A DNA stretch of 64,000 bases from Bradyrhizobium sp. NDS-1 (GCF_032918005.1 NZ_CP136628.1:868001-932000), one strand, 5' to 3'. Shown: positions 10,061 through 18,796, counted from the stretch's first letter. The notes: a model not told the origin generated them from the letters alone. Made by a program: numbers and translations.

Positions 10061-10180
10061 GCTGCTCGCGTCCAGGGGAGACTGAACGCAATGCACTAAC
10101 GCTGATTCGGGTCCATCCGAAGGCGCGCATGATCGTGATAGTGTTTTCCGCGCCGGTCGAATGTCAGCGAGGGAATTGCC

Positions 10181-10522
10181 ATGCCCGTGTTCAAGCTGCC
10201 CTTGTCGGGGGATGTCGTCCAGTCCATCTATCCGTCGTTCTTCAGCCCTACCGGCGGCCAGTTCGGCCTCGTCAACATCACGGTCGGACAGTCCTCGGCG
10301 CCTGATGTCGAGAAGGACCTGCTGTCGGATGTCGGCAGCTACGGCAAGCAGATCGGGCAGGTCGCCGACGCGCTGCTGGCCGTGATCGAGCATCTCGAAA
10401 GCCGCACCGATTGCGCGCCGGTTGAAGATGAGGCGATCACCGTCTTCAAGGAACTGATGCATTCGATCGCGGCTGTGAAGGAGCGGCACGACCGTCATGC
10501 CTGCCGGCCGACGCGGCGCTGA
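10181..10522 (+). CDS. Conserved hypothetical protein
   Basis: A 113-residue protein (MPVFKLPLSGDVVQ...). I recognise no enzyme family. It is likely cytoplasmic, with no signal peptide or membrane segment. The first 45 residues are mixed beta-like sequence (GQFGLVNITVG) and the rest is helical and acidic. It is divergent from the helix-turn-helix gene and could share a regulatory region with it. Proteins of this type are common in Bradyrhizobium genomes, so the coding call is based on normal codon use and a clean start (AGGGAATTGCC before ATG), not on function. Confidence 0.65.
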   Translation: MPVFKLPLSGDVVQSIYPSFFSPTGGQFGLVNITVGQSSAPDVEKDLLSDVGSYGKQIGQVADALLAVIEHLESRTDCAPVEDEAITVFKELMHSIAAVKERHDRHACRPTRR

Positions 10523-10643
10523 CGTGCGGCGCTATCGTGCCCGGCACCTTCGCGCGCGCACGGAGTTATGAACTTGTGCCTCTGGAAATCGTCCGGCGAA
10601 CGACCAGATGGCGAAAGGGGCCTCAGCGACGCAGGGATCAGCC

Positions 10644-10928
10644 ATGACAGGCATCAAACTCGCAATTGCCGCACTCGTCTCTGCCGGACTTTTCGTCGCG
10701 CCGTTCGCGGCTGAGGCGAAGAAGCTCCGGTCGAGCAGACATTCCAGCACCGGTGTGGTGGCGCCGACCTATGGCGGCGCGGGAGCGCCGGCAGCGCAGC
10801 CGAGAGCGTCCTACGGGTCGTCCGGACAGTCGGTCGGCACGGTCACGGCGCCGTCGATCGGATCGTACAATTGGCCTTCGGTCGGTGTGACCAATTCCGC
10901 TCCGACCTGGAGCAACACCACCCGATAG
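10644..10928 (+). CDS. Small secreted Gly/Ala/Ser-rich protein
   Basis: A 94-residue exported protein. Residues 1-24 are a signal peptide (MTGIKLAIAALVSAGLFVAP, cleavage after FAAEA). The mature part is low in complexity, with KKLRSSRHSS, then glycine, alanine and serine, and it ends SAPTWSNTTR. No domain is recognised. I placed the start at the ATG that begins the signal peptide; upstream codons encode an unlikely hydrophilic extension. It may be a periplasmic or envelope peptide. It lies alone between the hypothetical gene and the oppositely oriented micro-operon. Confidence 0.6.
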   Translation: MTGIKLAIAALVSAGLFVAPFAAEAKKLRSSRHSSTGVVAPTYGGAGAPAAQPRASYGSSGQSVGTVTAPSIGSYNWPSVGVTNSAPTWSNTTR

Positions 10929-11026
10929 AGCGATGCCGATCAGCGTGCCGGAAGCGCGGGCCATGAATTCGCCGGCGGCGAATTGTCCACACTCGCGTGC
11001 TCGCTCGGTCGGAAGAAGCTTCGTTG

Positions 11027-11236
11027 CTAGATTCCCCTGCCGCTCTGCTTCCCGATCACGCAGCGCCATGCAGCGAGGCGTTCGGCCGGATGCTGGTTCA
11101 TCCAGTCGGCGAGCTGCGGCGCGCCCATCAGGCAGGATTGTACCGAGATCTCGGCGAAGTCGGAGGTGGTCACGACCTGCTCGTGACAATTGCTCGGAGA
11201 GGCGAGGCTGCAGAGCACGGCGATGATCTTGATCAT
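11027..11236 (-). CDS. Small cysteine-containing exported protein
   Basis: A 69-residue protein (MIKIIAVLCSLASPSNCHEQ...). The first 16 residues resemble a short signal sequence. The rest contains four cysteines (positions 9, 17, 35 and 58) and a conserved-looking core (SVQSCLMGAPQLADWMNQHP, then AAWRC). It resembles small hypothetical proteins widespread in Rhizobiales that I believe are exported and disulfide-bonded. Its ATG overlaps the stop of the upstream 57-residue gene in an ATGA arrangement, so the two are translationally coupled. Function unknown. Confidence 0.65.
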   Translation of the reverse strand: MIKIIAVLCSLASPSNCHEQVVTTSDFAEISVQSCLMGAPQLADWMNQHPAERLAAWRCVIGKQSGRGI

Positions 11237-11406
11237 GCGAGGTGACTCCCGTCGGCGCGGCCAAGCGCGCGGCCCGTCGCCTTGTCCTGTCTCTCGCTGG
11301 CGGGATCAGCCGGCGGGAAGATGCTGTCGTAGATGGCGCGTGCCTCCTGAATGAGACGAACTCGCTCGCGCTCGGACTTCGAAACAAATTGGATGACTTC
11401 GCCCAT
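11233..11406 (-). CDS. 57-residue conserved small protein, first gene of a coupled pair
   Basis: Starts MGEVIQFVSKSERERV and continues with RLIQEARAIYDSIFPPADP. It is short enough to be missed by usual length cut-offs, but the sequence is clearly protein-like and matches a small family I recall from many Bradyrhizobium genomes (MGEVIQFVPKSERERVRLI-type). The protein is charged, helical and soluble. Its TGA overlaps the ATG of the following cysteine-containing gene by four bases. A 16-bp perfect palindrome lies 73 bp upstream. Function unknown. Confidence 0.7.
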   Translation of the reverse strand: MGEVIQFVSKSERERVRLIQEARAIYDSIFPPADPASERQDKATGRALGRADGSHLA

Positions 11407-11743
11407 GGTGGCTCCGAATATCAGTTGGCAAATCCGTCATCAGATGACGGTGATCATTCCATCCAGATCTATGACGTCGTTTCGACTTCGAAACGGCACA
11501 GCCGGTCACGTCAGAACAAATGCGCGTGATGGCACTCCGGCGGTCCGACGTCCCTGTTGTTCTCTCGCTTGAATTGCGAAGCCGCGCACCGCCTCATAAC
11601 GCGCGAGTGCCGGTGCCAACTTACCCCTTGCTGCCGCCAGCAAGACAACTCGCCAGGCAAATGCCGCTCGATCGAATATGTTTCTCGCTGTGCGGCGGGC
11701 AAGTTTTGGAACATTCCCGAATTCGGGGCCGCACGCGTTTCGC
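11407..11743. other. 337-bp spacer with a small palindrome, otherwise empty
   Basis: I see no convincing gene. Positions 11479-11494 hold a perfect inverted repeat (GTTTCGA-CT-TCGAAAC) upstream of the small gene pair, which could be an operator. Open frames on the minus strand here have atypical composition and no recognisable similarity. Confidence 0.4.
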
Positions 11744-13363
11744 TCAGGCCGCCGGCGCGCGGTCCTTGCGTCCCGGCACCGCTGCAAGCAACTCCCGCGT
11801 ATAGGGATGCTCCGGGGCTGCGAAGAGCTGTGCCGTCGGCTTCAGCTCGACGATGGCGCCGCGCTGCATCACCGCGATGCGGTCGCAGATTTGGGCCGCG
11901 ACGCGCAAATCGTGGGTGATGAACAGCATCGACAGGCCGAGGCGCACCTTGAGGTCTTCGAGCAGCCTCAGGACTTGCGCTTGCACGGAGACGTCGAGCG
12001 CGGAGACGGCCTCGTCCGCGACGATGATCTCGGGCTCGAGCGCGAGCGCCCGCGCAATGCCGATACGCTGGCGCTGGCCGCCCGAGAACTCATGCGGATA
12101 GCGTTCGAGTGCGCCGGCATCCAGGCCCACCATCTTGAGAAGATCGCGGGCGCGGTCGAACGCGACCTTCGGATCGATGCCGGCCGCGATCGGGCCGTCG
12201 GCGATGATGTGGCCGACCTTGCGCCGCGGATTCAGCGAGGCGAACGGATCCTGGAAGATCATCTGGATGCGATGGCGCTCGGTGCGCAGCGCCTTGCCAG
12301 CGAGCGAGGTGAGATCGGTGTCGCCGATCCGCACCGTGCCGCGGTCGGCCTCGATCAGCCGCATCACGAGCCGCGCCACCGACGATTTTCCGGAGCCGGA
12401 TTCGCCGACGAGGCCGAGCGTCTCGCCCTTGAAGATATCAAAATTGACCGCGCGCGCCGCATCGACGCGGCGATCCTCGCGAAACCAGCCGCCCGATGTC
12501 ACATAGGTCTTGTCCAGCCCGATCACCTCGACCGCCCTGGCCTGATCATCGAGCGGCTTTCGCGCCGGCGGATCCATCGAGGGGACCGCTGCGAGCAGCG
12601 CCTTGGTGTAGTCGTGCTGCGGCTCGTTGAAGACGGCCGCGGCCGGGCCTTCCTCGACGACCTTGCCATGCCTGAGCACCACGACCTGGTCGGCGATGTC
12701 GGCGACCACGCCGAAATCATGGGTGATGAACATCACCGCCATGTTGCGGTTGCGCTGGAGGTTACGGATCAGCTTAAGGATCTGCGCTTGCGTGGTGACG
12801 TCGAGCGCGGTGGTCGGTTCGTCCGCGACCAGCACGGCCGGCTCGAGCGCGAGCGCCATTGCGATCATGGCGCGCTGGCGCTGGCCGCCCGAGAGCTGGT
12901 GCGGGTAGGCGCGGACGATGCGCTCGGGGTCGGGCAGGCCGACCTCGCGCGCCAGCGCCAGCGCTCGCGCGCGTCGCTCCCTGGGCGTCAGCAGGCCGTG
13001 CGCCTCGAACATCTCCGCCATCTGGTCGCCGATCCGCATCAACGGATTGAGCGCGGTCATCGGCTCCTGAAAGATCATCGCCAGCCTGCGGCCGCGCAGA
13101 TCGCGCCAGCCGTCGTCATCGAGCTTGAGCAGGTCGCGGCCTTCGAACTGGATCTCGCCGGAGGCGATGGATACCGTATCCGGCAACAGGCCCATCAGCG
13201 CATGCGCGCACATCGACTTGCCGGAGCCGGACTCTCCAACGACGCAGACGATCTTGCCGGGCCGCAAATCCAGCGAGACGCCGTCGACGGCGAAGGGCCG
13301 CTCGGCGCCCTTCGGCAGCGCGATCCTGAGGTTCTTGATGGAGACGGCGGGCGGCGCGGTCAT
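11744..13363 (-). CDS. Peptide ABC transporter, fused double ATP-binding subunit
   Basis: A 539-residue cytoplasmic ATPase with two tandem ABC cassettes (YejF/DppDF-type fusion). Cassette 1 has Walker A GESGSGKSM, signature LSGGQRQRAM and Walker [12 protein letters not shown]. Cassette 2 has [19 protein letters not shown] and IIVADEAVSAL. Note the second Walker B has Ala-Val in place of the usual Pro-Val after the Glu. Each cassette ends with the oligopeptide/dipeptide extension (HDYTKALLAAVP; HPYTRELLAAVP). It is the last gene of a four-gene operon and starts 3 bp after the stop of the upstream permease. I chose MTAPPAVSIKN as start; the open frame upstream lies inside the permease gene. Confidence 0.95.
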   Translation of the reverse strand: MTAPPAVSIKNLRIALPKGAERPFAVDGVSLDLRPGKIVCVVGESGSGKSMCAHALMGLLPDTVSIASGEIQFEGRDLLKLDDDGWRDLRGRRLAMIFQEPMTALNPLMRIGDQMAEMFEAHGLLTPRERRARALALAREVGLPDPERIVRAYPHQLSGGQRQRAMIAMALALEPAVLVADEPTTALDVTTQAQILKLIRNLQRNRNMAVMFITHDFGVVADIADQVVVLRHGKVVEEGPAAAVFNEPQHDYTKALLAAVPSMDPPARKPLDDQARAVEVIGLDKTYVTSGGWFREDRRVDAARAVNFDIFKGETLGLVGESGSGKSSVARLVMRLIEADRGTVRIGDTDLTSLAGKALRTERHRIQMIFQDPFASLNPRRKVGHIIADGPIAAGIDPKVAFDRARDLLKMVGLDAGALERYPHEFSGGQRQRIGIARALALEPEIIVADEAVSALDVSVQAQVLRLLEDLKVRLGLSMLFITHDLRVAAQICDRIAVMQRGAIVELKPTAQLFAAPEHPYTRELLAAVPGRKDRAPAA

Positions 13364-13365
13364 CG

Positions 13366-14205
13366 TCAGCGTCCCTCCCGCGACAGGCGCGGATTGAGCG
13401 CGTCGTTGAGGCCTTCGCCGATCAGGTTCAGCCCGAGCACGGAGATCAGGATGGCGACACCGGGGAATACGGTGATCCACCAAGCCTGGCGGATCACGGT
13501 GCGGCCGGCGCCGACCATGTAGCCCCAGGAGATCAGGTTGGGATCGCCGAGACCGAGGAAGGACAGCGAGGATTCCAGCAGGATCGCGGTCGCAACCATC
13601 AGCGAAGCCAGCACGATCACCGGCGACAGCGCGTTGGGCAAAATCTCGCGCAGGATGATCCAGCTGTTGCTCTGCCCGGTGACCACGGCGGCCTGGACAT
13701 ATTCGCGCGTGCGCAGCGACAGCACTTCGCCGCGCACGAGGCGGGCCACCGGCGGCCAGCTCACCAGCGCGATCGAGGCCACGATCGAATAGATGGAGGG
13801 CTGCAGGATCGCGACCAGCACGATCGCAAGCGCGAAGCTTGGAATGGTCTGGAAGAACTCGGTGAAGCGCATCAGGGCGTCGTCGACCTTGCCGCCGAAA
13901 TAGCCGGACATGGCGCCGATGGGAACGCCGACGACGAGTGCCACCAGTGTGGAGACGAGACCGACCAGCAGCGAGACGCGGGCGCCAAAGATCATGCCGG
14001 CGAACACGTCGCGGCCGAGCGCGTCGGTCCCGAGCGGCACCGTCGAGAGCGTGAAGGGCGGCAGGAACGGCCGCTGCACCATGCGCCAGGGCGAGTTCGG
14101 GAACAGCATCGGCCCGAACAATGCGACCGAGATCGCGAGCACGAGAATGACGAGCCCGATGACGCCGCTCGGGCTGCGCAACATCGATTTCCAGAACTGC
14201 TTCAT
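13366..14205 (-). CDS. Peptide ABC transporter permease (DppC/YejE type)
   Basis: A 279-residue inner-membrane permease. It has an N-terminal membrane helix (about 15-35), then the BPD_transp_1 domain with five further helices. The coupling-loop EAA motif is visible (YVQAAVVTGQSNSWIILREILPN, starting near residue 165). The second permease-type feature FGTDALGRDVF appears here as PLGTDALGRDVFAGMIFG, typical of DppC/OppC proteins. Its start overlaps the stop of the DppB-type gene (ATGA), and its stop is 2 bp from the ATPase start, so all are translated together. Confidence 0.95.
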   Translation of the reverse strand: MKQFWKSMLRSPSGVIGLVILVLAISVALFGPMLFPNSPWRMVQRPFLPPFTLSTVPLGTDALGRDVFAGMIFGARVSLLVGLVSTLVALVVGVPIGAMSGYFGGKVDDALMRFTEFFQTIPSFALAIVLVAILQPSIYSIVASIALVSWPPVARLVRGEVLSLRTREYVQAAVVTGQSNSWIILREILPNALSPVIVLASLMVATAILLESSLSFLGLGDPNLISWGYMVGAGRTVIRQAWWITVFPGVAILISVLGLNLIGEGLNDALNPRLSREGR

Positions 14206-15173
14206 GCGGCGAATTCGATGCGTGGATCGACCAAGCGATAGACCAGGTCGGTGATGAGGTTGAAGATCAGCACCATGGCGGAGCAGATCACGAAGACGCC
14301 GAGCAGCAGATTGTAGTCGCGCTGGAGCAGGGCGTCGTACATCAGGCGCCCGATGCCGGGCCAGGCGAACACGGTCTCGGTGATGACGGCACCGCCGATC
14401 AGCGTGCCGGAATGCACGCCGGCGAGCGTCACGACCGGCAGCAGCGCGTTGCGCAGCACGTGGCGGCGCTGGATCACGGCGTCGGACAGGCCCTTGGCCC
14501 GCGCCGTCTTGACGAAGTCGAGCCGCTTCACCTCCAGCATCGAGGCGCGCGTCATGCGGGTGTAGGTCGCCATGAAGAACAGGCCCAGCGTCATTGCCGG
14601 CATGATCAGGTGTTTTGCGACGTCGATCGCGTGGGCAAGGCCAGTGAGATTGGCGCCGACCGTCTCGTAACCGAAGCTAGGCAGCCAATCCATGGTGACC
14701 GAGAACAGCAGGATTCCCATCAGCGCCACCCAGAAAAGCGGCATGGCGTAGAAGATCAGCGCGAACACGGTGATGGCCGTGTCGAGGAAGGTTCCGGCAA
14801 AGCGCGCGGCGAAGGTGCCGAACAGAATGCCGAGCACGAGCGAGATCGCGAATGCCGTCAGCGTCAGCAGCAGCGTCGCCGGCAGCCGTTCGCCGATCAG
14901 CTTGGCCACCGGCGCCTGCTGGCGGAAGGAGAATCCGAGGTCGAGCGTGACCACGCCCTTGACGTAGATCAAGAGCTGCTCGGGCAGCGGCTTGTCGAGG
15001 CCGAATTTTTCCCGGAGCTGCTTGACGAAGACCTGGTCACTGGCCCCGGCCTCGCCCGCCATCACGACCGCGGGGTCGCCGGGCGCGAGCCGGATCAGGA
15101 AGAAATTGAGGACGACGATCGCGAGCAGGACGATCACGCCCTTCAGGACACGCTGAGCGATGAAGGAGAGCAT
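14202..15173 (-). CDS. Peptide ABC transporter permease (DppB type)
   Basis: A 323-residue inner-membrane permease. It starts MLSFIAQRVLKGVIVLLAIVV, the standard DppB N-terminal helix, followed by FFLIRLAPGDPAVV. The periplasmic loop (LREKFGLDKPLPEQ) and the C-terminal permease domain with EAA-like loop (VKTARAKGLSDAVIQRRHVLRN) are complete. A longer upstream frame is open but crosses a palindromic repeat, so it was rejected. It pairs with the DppC-type subunit to form the translocation pore. Confidence 0.95.
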   Translation of the reverse strand: MLSFIAQRVLKGVIVLLAIVVLNFFLIRLAPGDPAVVMAGEAGASDQVFVKQLREKFGLDKPLPEQLLIYVKGVVTLDLGFSFRQQAPVAKLIGERLPATLLLTLTAFAISLVLGILFGTFAARFAGTFLDTAITVFALIFYAMPLFWVALMGILLFSVTMDWLPSFGYETVGANLTGLAHAIDVAKHLIMPAMTLGLFFMATYTRMTRASMLEVKRLDFVKTARAKGLSDAVIQRRHVLRNALLPVVTLAGVHSGTLIGGAVITETVFAWPGIGRLMYDALLQRDYNLLLGVFVICSAMVLIFNLITDLVYRLVDPRIEFAA

Positions 15174-15218
15174 AGTTAGAGCGACGCTTGTTTGACGAGA
15201 GGGTCGCCGCAGCGACGG

Positions 15219-15374
15219 TGCGCCCCCTCTCCCGCTTGCGGGGCAGGGTTGGGGTGGAGGTGTTTCCGCAGTGGAAGTCTTCGCGTGGAGAGCGCCTCCA
15301 CCCGCCGCGCTTGGGACGATGCTTCGCATCGCCCGGCGCGCGTCGACCTCCCCCGCAAGCGGGAGAGGTGCACC
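15219..15374. repeat. Large inverted intergenic repeat between binding-protein and permease genes
   Basis: A palindromic element with outer arms GTGCGCCCCCTCTCCCGCTTGCG and its near-inverse at about 15351-15374 (CCCCCGCAAGCGGGAGAGGTGCAC). Secondary arms lie inside (GTTGGGGTGGAGG; CCTCCACCC). It separates the first gene of the peptide-transport operon from the rest. A long stem here could slow decay or partly stop the transcript, and so raise binding protein over permease, as known for REP elements in periplasmic-permease operons. Confidence 0.7.
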
Positions 15375-15443
15375 TTTTCCGTGGCTCGGACAGTCATCAT
15401 TCGGCGAAAGCTACAGCACGAGAGATCAGACGCGAGGCGTCCC

Positions 15444-16994
15444 TCACTTGTCGAGCCACGCGTCCTTGAAGCCGTCATTGACCCCGATGCCCGTGGTGAT
15501 CAGGTTCTTGACCTTGCACCGTGTGATCGTCGGGAATTGCAGCTCGAGCATCCAGGCCACGGGCACGTCCTCGACCAGGATCTTCTGCGCCTTCTCGTAG
15601 ATCTCCTTGCGCTTGGAGTCCGGGGTCGCGACCGCGCCGTCTGCGAACAGCTTGTCGATCTCCGGGTTGGAGTAACCCTCGACATTGTTGAAGACCTGGC
15701 CCTTGGCGATGTTGCTGGAGATGTAGTTGCGGCCGACGCCGAGTGCGGGATCGCCGTATTGGTAGAGATAAGTGAAGGCGATGTCGTAATCCCAGTCGCC
15801 GATCTTCTGGTTGCCGCCGGCAACGTCGGTGGCGATGGTCTCGATGTTGATGCCGACGTCCATCAGGTTCTGCTTCACGGCTTCACCCCAGCGCTGCCAG
15901 GTCTCGCCATAGGCGAGCGGCAACAGGCGGATCTTCTCGCCCTTGTAACCGGCCTCCTTCAGAAGCGCCTTGGCCTTCGCGGGGTCGTACGGATATTTCT
16001 TCACATCGTCGGTGTAGTATTTGATGGTCGAGGCGGACGGCCCCGTGGCGACCTTGCCGAGCCCGTTCCAGATCACGTGCTTGGCGAAGTCGCGGTCGAT
16101 CGCATACATGACCGCCTGCCGCACCCGCTTGTCGGCGAGCGGACCCTGGCGGTTGTTGAGCCACAGCCAGGAGAGCGGCGAGAAGAACTCCCAGCCGGCG
16201 CCCGTGACGCAAGTGTCTTTGAGCTTGGACAGGCGCGGCACGTCGAAGTTCTCGACCGAGCCGCCGGGCAGCACGTCGACCTTGCCGGTCTCATACGCCA
16301 CCGAGCGCGCGGCGGCGTCGGGAATGATCTGCCAGTAGATCTCGTCGATATAGGGCTTGCCCTTCTCGTAATAGTTCGGGTTCTTGACCAGGCGGATGAA
16401 CGAACCCTTCTGCCATTCCCTGAACATGAAGGGTCCGGTGCCGATGGGCGCGTTGTTGTAGGGATTGGTCTTGAAGTCGGTGCCTTCATAGAGATGCTTC
16501 GGCACCATCGGCATCGAGCCGACCTCGAAGATGCCGAGGAACGGGCCGAACGGCTGCTTCAGCGTGAAGACGACCGTATGGTCGTCCGGCGCCTCGATCT
16601 TGTCGACCTGGGCGAGGTTGGTGCGGGCACGCGCATGCGTCTGCTTCAGCATCTCGACCGAGAACAGCACGTCGGCCGCAGTGAAGGGCTTGCCGTCATG
16701 CCAGGTCACACCCTTCCTGAGCTTGAAGGTGTAGGTCTTGGCGTCCTCGCTCACGCTCCAGCTCTCGGCGAGCTCCGGCTGCGGTTCGAGCTTGGGGCTG
16801 TAGCGCAACAGTCCCTCGAAGATGTTGCCCGACACCATCTGTGTCGGACCGTTCTGGACGATGGCGAGCATCAGGCCGGGCGGCTCGGGCTGGATCACGG
16901 CGTTGATCACGCCCCCCGTTTTCGGCTCTTGCGCCAGCGCCGGGGCCGTGAGGCCGCAAGCCAGGAGGAGACCAAGCAACACTCGTTTTGGCAT
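15444..16994 (-). CDS. Peptide ABC transporter substrate-binding protein
   Basis: A 516-residue periplasmic protein of the SBP_bac_5 (DppA/OppA) family. Residues 1-21 are a signal peptide (MPKRVLLGLLLACGLTAPALA, cut before QEP). The family signature is present (LAESWSVSEDAKTYTFKLRKG...WHDGKPFTAADV). It is the promoter-proximal gene of the operon and is separated from the permeases by a large inverted repeat. Likely ligands are short peptides or similar nitrogen compounds. It faces a divergent TetR-family gene about 215 bp away, which could regulate it. Confidence 0.94.
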   Translation of the reverse strand: MPKRVLLGLLLACGLTAPALAQEPKTGGVINAVIQPEPPGLMLAIVQNGPTQMVSGNIFEGLLRYSPKLEPQPELAESWSVSEDAKTYTFKLRKGVTWHDGKPFTAADVLFSVEMLKQTHARARTNLAQVDKIEAPDDHTVVFTLKQPFGPFLGIFEVGSMPMVPKHLYEGTDFKTNPYNNAPIGTGPFMFREWQKGSFIRLVKNPNYYEKGKPYIDEIYWQIIPDAAARSVAYETGKVDVLPGGSVENFDVPRLSKLKDTCVTGAGWEFFSPLSWLWLNNRQGPLADKRVRQAVMYAIDRDFAKHVIWNGLGKVATGPSASTIKYYTDDVKKYPYDPAKAKALLKEAGYKGEKIRLLPLAYGETWQRWGEAVKQNLMDVGINIETIATDVAGGNQKIGDWDYDIAFTYLYQYGDPALGVGRNYISSNIAKGQVFNNVEGYSNPEIDKLFADGAVATPDSKRKEIYEKAQKILVEDVPVAWMLELQFPTITRCKVKNLITTGIGVNDGFKDAWLDK

Positions 16995-17210
16995 GTCGTA
17001 TCTTTCTCAAGCGAGACCAGCCGTGAACGCTTTGCAACGTCCTCGCGCGCAAAGCGACGGCCGACCCATCCCAGTCCCCATCCGGCATCAAGGCTCACAT
17101 AGTCTCGTTCGGCGCTGCAAGATGAAAGTCGCGACAGTGTTCGCACAAAAAATGTACAGCGCGTCCTGTTTCCACTTGATTCATCGTCGTGTCATGGGGA
17201 CAAGTCGGTC

Positions 17211-17849
17211 ATGGACAACGCCAGCCGCTCCGAACGATCCCGCAACGCTGCGCTCGAGGCGGCCATCGCGATCGTCGCGCGCGACGGGCCGGGCCGGTTG
17301 ACGCTCGATGCGATCGCGCGCGAGAGCGGCCTCAGCAAGGGCGGCGTGATGCATCAGTTCCGCACCAAGGAGGCGGTGCTGAAGGCGTTGCTCGAGCGGC
17401 AACTGGCGCATTTCGAGGAGTTCTCGACGCGCTATATGGCGAAGGTCAGTGCGACCTCGGCAAATCCCCATCTGGCGACCCAGCTCGCCACTATCAGGGA
17501 AGCGGCCAGCTCGCCGAATTCCGCCGCGCTGGCGCTGGTTGCGGTGATGGTGGAAAATCCTCGCCTGATGGCGCTGCCGCGCGAGCGCGAGGCGGAACGG
17601 ATGGCGGCGATCAAGGACGAGGCCACGGATCCCGATCTTGCGATGCTGCGCTGGGCCGGAGCGATGGGTCTGCTGCTGAGCTCGTTGTTCGGCATGTCGC
17701 CGCTTAGCAAGAACGAGCATCAGCGGCTGTTCGCGCGCTTGCTCGACGATTCGCAATGGGCCGATCTCACTCAGCCGGCCGCAACGGGCGCCGCCAAATC
17801 CGGAACGGCCGCGGTCGCCAAGGCCGCAAGCCGGCCCAAGCGCGCCTGA
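17211..17849 (+). CDS. TetR family transcriptional regulator
   Basis: A 212-residue regulator. The N-terminal helix-turn-helix is typical: AIVARDGPGRLTLDAIARES, then GLSKGGVMHQFRTKEAVLKA. The C-terminal domain (about 75-190) is of the TetR_C_37-like type; the tail is basic and Ala/Lys rich (KAASRPKRA). A GGGGA ribosome site precedes the ATG. It is divergent from a peptide ABC transporter operon and upstream of a lipoprotein gene whose leader carries a TetR-like palindrome (17935-17952). It may control either, and I cannot choose between them. Confidence 0.9.
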   Translation: MDNASRSERSRNAALEAAIAIVARDGPGRLTLDAIARESGLSKGGVMHQFRTKEAVLKALLERQLAHFEEFSTRYMAKVSATSANPHLATQLATIREAASSPNSAALALVAVMVENPRLMALPREREAERMAAIKDEATDPDLAMLRWAGAMGLLLSSLFGMSPLSKNEHQRLFARLLDDSQWADLTQPAATGAAKSGTAAVAKAASRPKRA

Positions 17850-17934
17850 TTCACCGTTAACGAAAGCCCAATGATGACCTGCACAAAGCCGCGCCTGCGG
17901 CCAAATGCGCCAGGTCTTCAATTTCGAACTTTAC

Positions 17935-17952
17935 AAACCATCTGGTCGGTTT
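17935..17952. promoter_or_regulatory. TetR-type operator-like palindrome
   Basis: AAACCATCTGGTCGGTTT has inverted AAACC/GGTTT ends and resembles the AAACCGACCAGATGGTTT-type operators of many proteobacterial TetR regulators. It lies in the 250-bp gap between the TetR gene and the DUF3313 lipoprotein gene, about 150 bp before the latter. Function is inferred from form only. Confidence 0.45.
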
Positions 17953-18100
17953 TATAAATCCAGGCACTGAGACAACCCGAAGCTTCCGAGATGGCCCCCA
18001 ACGAAGCCGAGAGTTGGCAATGGTGAGCGCCGCAGCCGTGTCTGGTCCCTGACGCGGCTGCGGTCGCCAACGCACTCAGCAGTGCCAAGAGGAGTCTGGA

Positions 18101-18763
18101 ATGGATCGCTCGATCGCGCTGCGCGGTCTGGGAACGCTGGTGCTTTGCGCGGGCATGGCCGGCTGTGCCTCGGTTGCGCCGGTGCCTTATTCGGAGATGG
18201 CGTCCTCGGCCTATCTGGCCCCGGACAAGTCGGATGCCTCCGGCCGCGTGCCCTACCGCTATTCCACGCCGGTCGACTGGCGCGCCTATAACAAGGTGAT
18301 CCTCGATCCCGTCGTGGTCTATCGCGGGCGGGATCACCAGTTCGGCGACATGTCCGACAGGGACAAGGCGACGCTCGCTGCCTACATGCAGAACTGCTTC
18401 GCCGACCGGCTGCGCGGTCGCTTCGCGCTGGTGCGCGAGCGCGGACCGAGCACGCTGCGGGTCAGGCTGACGCTCACCGGCGCCGTCGCCAACACGCCGG
18501 TGCTCGGCACGCTCTCGCGCTTCGACATGGCCGGCGCGATCTACAACGGCGTGCAGGCCGCGCGCGACGGCGAGGGGACGATGACCGGCTCGGTCATCTA
18601 CGGCGTCGAGATCTTCGACGCGACGACCTCGCGGCTGCTCTCGGCCTACGTCACCAAGCAATATCCGGCTGCCTACGACATCAAGGCCACCGCCGGCGCG
18701 CTCGCGGCTGCCACGGCCGGTCTCGACAAGGGGGCCGACGCGCTGATGGCGCAACTGCGCTGA
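18101..18763 (+). CDS. DUF3313 family lipoprotein
   Basis: A 220-residue envelope lipoprotein. The N terminus (MDRSIALRGLGTLVLCAGMAGC) is a lipoprotein signal with the lipidated Cys at 22. The rest fits the DUF3313 family: KVILDPVVVYRG near residue 64, an alternating alpha/beta core, and a C-terminal GADALMAQL helix. DUF3313 proteins are uncharacterised. The next gene, an exported DUF2147 protein, follows 33 bp downstream, so the two probably form an envelope operon. A TetR-like operator lies upstream. Confidence 0.85.
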   Translation: MDRSIALRGLGTLVLCAGMAGCASVAPVPYSEMASSAYLAPDKSDASGRVPYRYSTPVDWRAYNKVILDPVVVYRGRDHQFGDMSDRDKATLAAYMQNCFADRLRGRFALVRERGPSTLRVRLTLTGAVANTPVLGTLSRFDMAGAIYNGVQAARDGEGTMTGSVIYGVEIFDATTSRLLSAYVTKQYPAAYDIKATAGALAAATAGLDKGADALMAQLR

Positions 18764-18796
18764 CGCCCGAGATCCATTCAACGAAAGGTGCTGCCG

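Noticed and set aside
11511..11714. A 67-codon minus-strand frame in the 11.4-11.7 kb gap
   Set aside because: No ribosome site, no similarity I recognise and unusual composition. It was described as spacer.
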